Positions 20,110 through 25,657 of a DNA stretch of 25,657 nucleotides are shown here, one piece after another (position 1 is the stretch's first letter; each line of letters begins with the position of its first letter). The notes under the pieces are model-generated. The model was not told the origin of the DNA. It ran no database searches and saw only the letters and a program-made list of their open reading frames with translations. The DNA comes from Catenaria anguillulae PL171 (taxonomy: Eukaryota; Blastocladiomycota; Blastocladiomycetes; Blastocladiales; Catenariaceae). The translations under genes were made by a program, and so were the position numbers. The DNA lies in NCBI GenBank assembly GCA_002102555.1, contig MCFL01000329.1, forward strand, positions 1-25,657. The letters run 5' to 3'.

Positions 20110-21285
20110 ATGCCATGTACATGCTTCCGTATGCAATCGCCACAAAACACGAATGAAAACCTACCCACGCCCGCCGTGCCGCGTCCCGCATCGGCGACGA
20201 CGCCGCCCGCTCTGATCCTGGACGTCGCCTACCTCGTTTGCGTGTGGGCCTTCCGGCCGCCGGGCCGATGCGACGTGCACGCTGCCATTGTGCCATACCT
20301 CAACGTGCTTGGCCTGTGCCCGCGCTAGCGGAACTGCCGAGCGTTGCTCGATGTCATGTTGAATTGGGTTTACGATGCGACTTGTGCCCAGCTGCGGCCG
20401 CTGCAGTTAACGGCCGCGTGCGTAAGGGGCAATAAATGCGTGATTGATGAGGTTTCGGGCAAGGGCGACTTGGATGTGCTGGAATGGTGGTTTGCGCATT
20501 CGCCGCCCCTGTTCTTCGACTGGTCCAAAGCCGCAATGGATGCGGCAAATGCCGATGGGCATCTGGATATTGCCAAGTGGTCGTTTCGTAACCGGGGTCT
20601 TGATCCAGAGCCGAAACAGAGCCAGTGCCAATGGGCATTTGCAAGCCCTCCGATGGTGGTTTCACAAGTCTGCCACACTCACAGCTCAAGTACGCTGCAG
20701 TCGCTATCGACAAGGCTAGTTCCAAAGAACATTTGGAAATTCTCAACGGGTTGATTTGCCATGCGCTGGGCCGGCCTATTCCAGGCCCATTCCAGCCGCG
20801 ATGTATGGCGCGTCGCTTGGTGGGAATTGAGTTCTGCATGTCCCGCTGTGGCCCGTTTGATGATGCAGTTATGCACAATGCGGTGTGCCGCTGGTCGGAT
20901 TGACGTCTTGGAATGGTGGTATCGCTGAGCGACTACTACCGTCCATTCATGTCCGTTCACTGACCGCACACAGGTGGCATTTGCGCAGCAGGAGTTTGCC
21001 ACCGCACCTGTGCTTGGTTTGAGAAGCTCCTTGGCGAGCCGCCCGGCGGTCCCGATTGCGTCGCAATTGGGGGTGAAGCCGGTCATCATCATGCAGATGG
21101 TTGAGCGAATGGGCTTTTTGGACCTGACTTAAGAGAGCGATCATGTGTCGTCACGAGCTGATGTTCTTGTCCCATTTGCATCAAACGGCGGACGCTCAAG
21201 ATGCCCTCTTGAAGGCGAGTTTGGCGGGCCATTTGCCTGTATTGCAGTGGTGGAGGCATGTTGGGATTGTTGTCGTGAATGTTGA
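20110..21285 (+). pseudogene. Decayed ankyrin-like repeat gene
   Basis: Repeat units of the type AAxxGHLDVLEWW recur but lie in different frames. Frame A from 20110 gives an N-terminal helix region (ALILDVAYLVCVWAF), then a TAG stop at 20326-20328. The same frame resumes with VIDEVSGKGDLDVLEWWF and AAMDAANADGHLDIAKW (about 20436-20580). The next unit, ASANGHLQALRWWFHKS, is in frame B (about 20613-20672). KYAAVAIDKASSKEHLEIL is in frame C (about 20691-20746). CAAGRIDVLEWWYR is back in frame A (20884-20925), ending at a TGA. A last unit, QDALLKASLAGHLPVLQWW, is in frame B (about 21199-21255). One in-frame stop plus at least four frame changes cannot be explained by introns, because units abut. 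Long arrays of such WW-type repeats are, by recall, expanded in Blastocladiomycota genomes. Confidence 0.7.
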
Positions 21286-21476
21286 CCTGTGCACCCCTTG
21301 CATCAGTTTGTGTATGTTTTCTGTGCCTTTCTTTTGTGTTCCGTCCTTCAGTTCAATCCCTTATATCATAGACAGGGATTCATTCCAGCTGGCCTTGGAA
21401 CTCGATCAGATCAGATCGCGAAGGAAACAAAACAATTGAATGTATGCGCTTGCAAGAACAATAAACCAAATATATA

Positions 21477-23204
21477 CTACAACACCTCTTCCATTGCTTT
21501 TGTGACCTCGACCCACCTTGCCCACTCTTCCGTAGCCATCCTCTTGCCATACTCTTTAGCGCCCTCATCACCCACCCCATCCACATCGCGATCCGCAGGC
21601 AAACTTTCCACTTTTCCCCTTCCCTCGGCATACCGCCGAATCCGCTCCTCAAACTCGAGTGGACTCCACGCAAATTTGGCCATACCCGCAAACCACGTCC
21701 TGGCCAATATCTGCACAACAAGCGTGTACAAGAGCAAAAGCGCCAAATACACGCCCGCGCGCCGCGACCTTACCGCCCGGCCATGCGCCTCGACAGGCGC
21801 TAGCATCATCCACATCCTATGCTTGCTGCCCGCGGCGCCACCCAGCACATTAGGCACGCCAAGCCGGACGCCAAACTTGAGCACCTGGCCAAGCCGCCTG
21901 ACCCACCGGACAGGCGCGCCCGTGCGAAACGCGCGCGGGCTAGGCGACCTGGCTGCGTGAACGAGCACTCGGAGCACAGGTACAAGGTGTGCCGGGGGAA
22001 CGTGTATGTCGCCCTTGACGTATGCGTGGATCAAACCTTGGACGGGATCAGGGCATAAGGCGAGCCATTCCCACGCGTCGGCCTCGAGCACGTGCACTTG
22101 CACGCCCTGGGCAAGCGAGCCCGTACCCAGCATGATGGGCGGGGCCAACGGGTCGGCGTCGCGCAGCACGAGCGGGATACCGAGCGTTTTGGCGGCGTGT
22201 GGCCAGGCGGCGCCTGGGCCAGTGGCGAGCAAGGCTCGGGTTTGGAGGGCGAGGGCGGACCCGTGCAGGGCGCGAATGGTGCGTGCTTGGCCGAGGGCGA
22301 GTTGTGGGGCGTCGCGCGTGTAAATCGGAGGGCGGGCGTACACCCAGAGCTTTTGCGTGAATGCAAGCCCGTAGGCTTGGTAGAGGACGCGCGGGAGGGT
22401 GAGCAAGATGGTGATTGGGTAATCGCCAAACAGCGTGCGCAGCAACGTGAGTGGGCCCGACGTGAGTGGGACGAGTTGGCGGGCGCGCAGGTCGGCCGTG
22501 AGCACCTTTTGCATGGAAGGTGCAAGCGGATCCGTGATGCTGGGCGGATCGGGAATTTCCATGGTTAGCTTGATGTCGAGACGGCGAGCTGCGTCCGGTG
22601 ACACGGTGAGCACATGGTACACGCCTGCGCGCGTGTTGAATGGCGACACGTGGAACGCTCGGCCCACGGTGAAGGCATGCGAGTAGGCGCGCGAGTTTTT
22701 CGCGGGTAAAGGTGTGGCGTTATGGGCAGGGTTGCACAGGTAAACGTGGCGCTCGCCAAACGTGTTGTTGACCTCGAGCACAATGCAGGCGAGCTGGGCC
22801 GGGTTGGTGGCCGAGTAGCAGTAGTAGGTGGTGAGTGGGTTGAATGCATAGTTGAGGTAGCGCGGCATGGTGACCATGAAGACCCGGCCGACGTGTGCGG
22901 GCTGAATGCTGCCGGCAGACTGGTCCTTGACGATGGCGAGCAGCTTTGTGCGGATGGACTGGTGGCCCGCAGTGAGGTAGTCCTTGTTCCAGACGGCGAG
23001 CGGGCGCAGCTTGTTGTGTGCAATGACGCCCAGGGACTGGCGCTCGACCGTGCCCGCTTCGAGGTCGGCCAGGTCGACGCCCAAGTAGAGGACCGGGTAC
23101 GTGAAGGCGCGGCGGCGCGGGTGGACGCGGGCGTGGGTGGTGGTGCCGAGCAGTAGGCAGTTGGGCAGCGGGCCCGAGGGCAGGTCCGTGTCGTGGGTCG
23201 TCAT
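21477..23204 (-). CDS. DUF1365 protein with C-terminal extension and a membrane segment
   Basis: A single exon of 575 residues starting at the ATG at 23204. The frame is open for about 30 more codons upstream but without an ATG, and a TATA-like CATATATG lies at 23307-23314. Residues about 15-300 carry the DUF1365 (PF07103) hallmarks: LLLGTTTHARVHPRRRAFTYP, PRYLNYAFNPLTTYYCY (residues 114-130), and AFHVSPFNTRAGVYHV (183-198). In bacteria this family is commonly encoded next to FAD-dependent oxidoreductases and cyclopropane-fatty-acid synthases, so a lipid-modification role is suspected but unproven. Residues about 357-415 (VQVHVLEADAWEWL, then a GLIHAYVKGDI motif) recall the N-terminal part of CFA synthases. 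No methyltransferase fold follows. Residues 484-503 form one hydrophobic helix. The gene is divergent from the GGT gene. Confidence 0.8.
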   Translation of the reverse strand: MTTHDTDLPSGPLPNCLLLGTTTHARVHPRRRAFTYPVLYLGVDLADLEAGTVERQSLGVIAHNKLRPLAVWNKDYLTAGHQSIRTKLLAIVKDQSAGSIQPAHVGRVFMVTMPRYLNYAFNPLTTYYCYSATNPAQLACIVLEVNNTFGERHVYLCNPAHNATPLPAKNSRAYSHAFTVGRAFHVSPFNTRAGVYHVLTVSPDAARRLDIKLTMEIPDPPSITDPLAPSMQKVLTADLRARQLVPLTSGPLTLLRTLFGDYPITILLTLPRVLYQAYGLAFTQKLWVYARPPIYTRDAPQLALGQARTIRALHGSALALQTRALLATGPGAAWPHAAKTLGIPLVLRDADPLAPPIMLGTGSLAQGVQVHVLEADAWEWLALCPDPVQGLIHAYVKGDIHVPPAHLVPVLRVLVHAARSPSPRAFRTGAPVRWVRRLGQVLKFGVRLGVPNVLGGAAGSKHRMWMMLAPVEAHGRAVRSRRAGVYLALLLLYTLVVQILARTWFAGMAKFAWSPLEFEERIRRYAEGRGKVESLPADRDVDGVGDEGAKEYGKRMATEEWARWVEVTKAMEEVL

Positions 23205-23370
23205 GAGGTTGGCGGGATTGGTGGGGCCGACGGCGAGTTGGAGGGGGGCCAGGGTGAAGCGGCGCGAGGCAGAGGTGGCGGCGGCGTCCAAGCTACTCTT
23301 GGTCTACATATATGAGCCGTTTCGGAATTGGTTCGAACACTTATGTCACATACATAAATGCACCAATCAA

Positions 23371-23401
23371 GATCGGATTTTTCGACATGCCGAATCCGAT
23401 C
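23371..23401. repeat. Perfect 9-bp inverted repeat
   Basis: GATCGGATT (23371-23379) and AATCCGATC (23393-23401) are exact reverse complements with a 13-bp spacer. The site is about 60 bp upstream of the TATA-like box of the DUF1365 gene, so a regulator site is plausible. A chance palindrome cannot be excluded. Confidence 0.45.
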
Positions 23402-23830
23402 AGATCAATGCCATGCTTGCCATTGGCTTGCCATCAGTCAGCATGCATTTGTGACGGGCCGTCGATCCGGTACCAAGACGGATGCATCGGCCCCACTGGT
23501 TCCCGTGGTTCCCTGTCACGTCGGCAATTGTGGGATATATCGGCCTGGTCCGCGGCCCGCCCGGATCCAACCATGGCCTGGAGCACGACATACGCTGTAC
23601 CTACACTCGCCACATGCGCGAGCCGTTCGCCCGATCAAGCTCAAGTGACCAACCAATTGCTTAAGCATGCAACAAAGCCATCGCGATTCATCTTTCTCAA
23701 TATCTTGGCCGTCATATCATCCAATCGTGAGAGAATGATGATGAAGCACAGAGCCGCGACATTTGCCAGCTCCCGGCAATACCTCCATGCATTTAACCTA
23801 TTACACTTCGTAATACGTACGGGCAGTCTG

Positions 23831-23836
23831 TATAAA
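23831..23836 (+). promoter_or_regulatory. TATA box of the GGT gene
   Basis: TATAAA lies 131 bp before the ATG at 23967 and is followed by a pyrimidine-rich leader. No other TATA-like sequence is closer to the start. Confidence 0.4.
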
Positions 23837-23966
23837 GCCTTCGGCGACTCCGGGCCTCCCTCTCTGACTGCACGTCCAGCAAACATCACCTCCACATGCT
23901 TCAAGTCTTCGCGCCTCACACAGGTCACACCGACATCTCCTTTAAACGACTCAAATCATCATCACA

Positions 23967-25657
23967 ATGGACCCAGCCTACCCGCCGCAACGCCCGCTCC
24001 TCGCAACCCACTCGCGCCGCTCTGCGGTCCTCGCCCGCTCGCACGTCGTCGCGACGTCGCAGCCGCTCGCCACCCAAATCGGCCACCAAATCCTCTCGCA
24101 GTTCCCGGACGCCAACGCGGCCGATGCCGCCATTGCCATAGCCGCCGCCCTGAACGTGCTCGAACCGGGGTCGTGCGGTATTGGCGGAGACATGTTTTGT
24201 CTGTATTATTCCGCTACCGATCAAACGGTCAAGGCCATCAACGGGTCGGGCAGGTCACCCGCGGCGCTCACGCTTGAGTTGGCGCGCAAGCTCCACCCGG
24301 ATGCCCGCGATCGGTTGCCCGCCAGCTCCCCGCACGCAATCACGGTGCCCGGGGCAGTCATGGGCTGGCACGACACGTATCATCGGTTTGGGTCGGGCAA
24401 GGTCAAGTGGGCCGAGTTGCTTGCGCCCGCCATTGATCTAGCCCAACATGGGTTTCCCGTGTCGCGCATTTCGAGCGCACAGTGGGTCGGGTCCGAGGCC
24501 AGGTTGAAGGCGGCCAGCCCGAATGCCGCCGAAATGCTCATGCCGGGCACAAGCAAGGCCCCGCTCGAGGGCGAGTGGATGCAGTTGCCCAACTTGGCAC
24601 GCACACTCAGGGAGGTGGCCGACAAAGGTGCCAAGGATGGCTTTTATCGCGGCCGAATTGCCGAGGCTATTGTCGGTGAAGTGCAACGCCTGGGTGGGGT
24701 CATGCACCTGGATGATTTGGAGGCGCACGCGTCGACGTTTGAAGACCCCATTAGTATCGAGTACGGACCCGTGCGCTTATGGGAGTGTGCGCCCAATGGT
24801 CAGGGTCTCGTTGCCATTCTAGCGCTGGCCATTCTCGACAAGGCACACGAACTGGGTGTGATTCCAACCCGGCCAGAAGATCTTCTCGCCGACCACCTTG
24901 CCACTGCATCCACGGCTTCGCCCACGGTCCCGACCACCTATGCCCACCTGCTCATCCAAGCCATCGGCCTCGCTTTTGCTGAAGGCCAGGCACACATCAC
25001 CGACCCAAGTATTGTTCCGCCCGCAGACACGCTCGCCAAGCTGCTTTCGCCAACGCACCTGACCCACCTCGCGAGCAAATTGTCTGCAACCTCGCGTGGC
25101 GCCGCGGGTGCCGGCGCGCCGTTTGCGCACACGGACACGGTGTACTTTAGCGTCGGCGACGCCCACGGCAACGCCTGTTCCTTCATCTTTTCCAACTACA
25201 TGGGCTTTGGCCATGGCGCCATTCCGCAAGGGTGTGGGTTCACGCTGCAAAACCGCGGATGTGGATTTGTCCTTGATGCCACGTCGGTCAATGTGCTTGG
25301 CCCGCGCAAGCGCGCCTATCACACCATTATTCCGGGCATGCTCACGGACGCCGCTTCGGGCAAGTTGGTGGCGGCCATGGGCGTCATGGGCGGGTATATG
25401 CAGCCGCAGGGCCATGTTCAGGTGCTCATGCAGTACTTGGCGGCGCGCGAGTGTGAGCGGCGCGTCAAGGAGCGTGCGGGGGGAAAGTGTCCGGTGGCCA
25501 GGTTTGGCGATCCGCAGAGTGCCTTGGATGCCAAGCGGTTCTTGATTCAGCCCGAGGAACGCCTTGACCAATGTGAGGGAGGTGTGGTTGTGCCTGTTGA
25601 TGTGGAGCAGGGCATGTTGAGCGCGAATCAGTTGGACGAGTTGAGGGCGTTGGGCCA
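23967..25657 (+). CDS. Gamma-glutamyltranspeptidase family protein, YwrD type (3' partial)
   Basis: An intronless open frame of 563 codons runs off the window edge. Members of this N-terminal-nucleophile hydrolase family cleave themselves at a conserved Thr and act on gamma-glutamyl substrates such as glutathione, or on acyl-amide substrates. Seen here: GSCGIGGDMFCLYY (residues 68-81), NGSGRSPAAL, HAITVPGAVMGWHD, and HTDTVYFSVGDAHGN with the likely nucleophile Thr391. Also present are FSNYMGFGHG, GFTLQNRG, RAYHTIIPGM and MGVMGGYMQPQGHVQVL. The MQPQGH motif and the DTVYF start of the small subunit are typical of the bacterial YwrD-like subgroup rather than classical secreted or membrane GGT. 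The N-terminus has no signal peptide or membrane anchor, so a cytosolic enzyme is likely. About 20 extra charged residues (about 492-511) lie between QVLMQYL and DPQSALDAKRF, where relatives are shorter. Confidence 0.9.
   Translation, partial: MDPAYPPQRPLLATHSRRSAVLARSHVVATSQPLATQIGHQILSQFPDANAADAAIAIAAALNVLEPGSCGIGGDMFCLYYSATDQTVKAINGSGRSPAALTLELARKLHPDARDRLPASSPHAITVPGAVMGWHDTYHRFGSGKVKWAELLAPAIDLAQHGFPVSRISSAQWVGSEARLKAASPNAAEMLMPGTSKAPLEGEWMQLPNLARTLREVADKGAKDGFYRGRIAEAIVGEVQRLGGVMHLDDLEAHASTFEDPISIEYGPVRLWECAPNGQGLVAILALAILDKAHELGVIPTRPEDLLADHLATASTASPTVPTTYAHLLIQAIGLAFAEGQAHITDPSIVPPADTLAKLLSPTHLTHLASKLSATSRGAAGAGAPFAHTDTVYFSVGDAHGNACSFIFSNYMGFGHGAIPQGCGFTLQNRGCGFVLDATSVNVLGPRKRAYHTIIPGMLTDAASGKLVAAMGVMGGYMQPQGHVQVLMQYLAARECERRVKERAGGKCPVARFGDPQSALDAKRFLIQPEERLDQCEGGVVVPVDVEQGMLSANQLDELRALG

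Larger units (their letters stand above)
23205..23966. other. Bidirectional promoter region between the DUF1365 and GGT genes
   Basis: No gene is seen here. The region contains a TATA-like CATATATG (23307-23314) for the minus-strand gene, a 9-bp inverted repeat at 23371-23401, a direct repeat GGTTCCC-GTGGTTCCC near 23496-23512, and a TATAAA at 23831-23836 for the plus-strand gene. Confidence 0.5.

Noticed and set aside
20918-20973. Intron-like stretch (GTATCG donor, CTGAC branch, CACAG acceptor) in the ankyrin-like region
   Set aside because: Removing these bases does not rejoin the repeat frames, so it was treated as part of the decayed gene.
23330-23345. GGTTCGAACAC as a possible tRNA B box
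   Set aside because: It lacks the full B-box consensus, and no cloverleaf or A box could be found around it. No other tRNA-like site was seen.

Overview
This is nuclear DNA from a eukaryote. Genes are split by short introns (60-192 bp) with fungal-type GTATGT/GTACGT donors and CAG/TAG acceptors, coding third positions are GC-rich, and there are no operons. A large protein with axoneme-type ASH/MSP repeats, and a decayed gene of WW-containing ankyrin-like repeats, point to a flagellated (zoosporic) early-diverging fungus. A member of the Blastocladiomycota (Catenaria/Allomyces-like) is my best guess from recall of those families, not from a search.

Layout. 1-214: 3' tail of an unknown plus-strand gene. 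858-3109 and 4469-6133: two tandem three-exon paralogs. They share intron positions and phases, a conserved beta-rich domain I cannot name, long Ser/Pro/Gln-rich tails, and a set of collinear promoter motifs. This is the most novel-looking part of the window. 6831-7973 (minus): peroxisomal adenine-nucleotide carrier of the PMP47/SLC25A17 type. 8989-10425 (plus): 10-TM drug/metabolite transporter, SLC35F-like. 10527-15800 (minus): large ASH-repeat protein in at least three exons, whose exon joins I could not settle. 16010-16362 (minus): possible small two-exon gene. 16742-17568 (plus): DUF3429/TMEM69-like mitochondrial membrane protein. 17804-18985 (minus): coiled-coil protein of unknown function. 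20110-21285 (plus): frameshifted ankyrin-like pseudogene. 21477-23204 (minus): DUF1365 protein with a C-terminal extension. 23967-end (plus): YwrD-type gamma-glutamyltranspeptidase, cut by the window edge.

The genes do not form one pathway. The two pairs that may share regulation are the tandem paralogs, through duplicated promoter elements, and the divergent DUF1365/GGT pair, through a shared 762-bp intergenic region with a TATA-like box on each side. I see no tRNA, rRNA, transposon, CRISPR array or prokaryotic-type feature.
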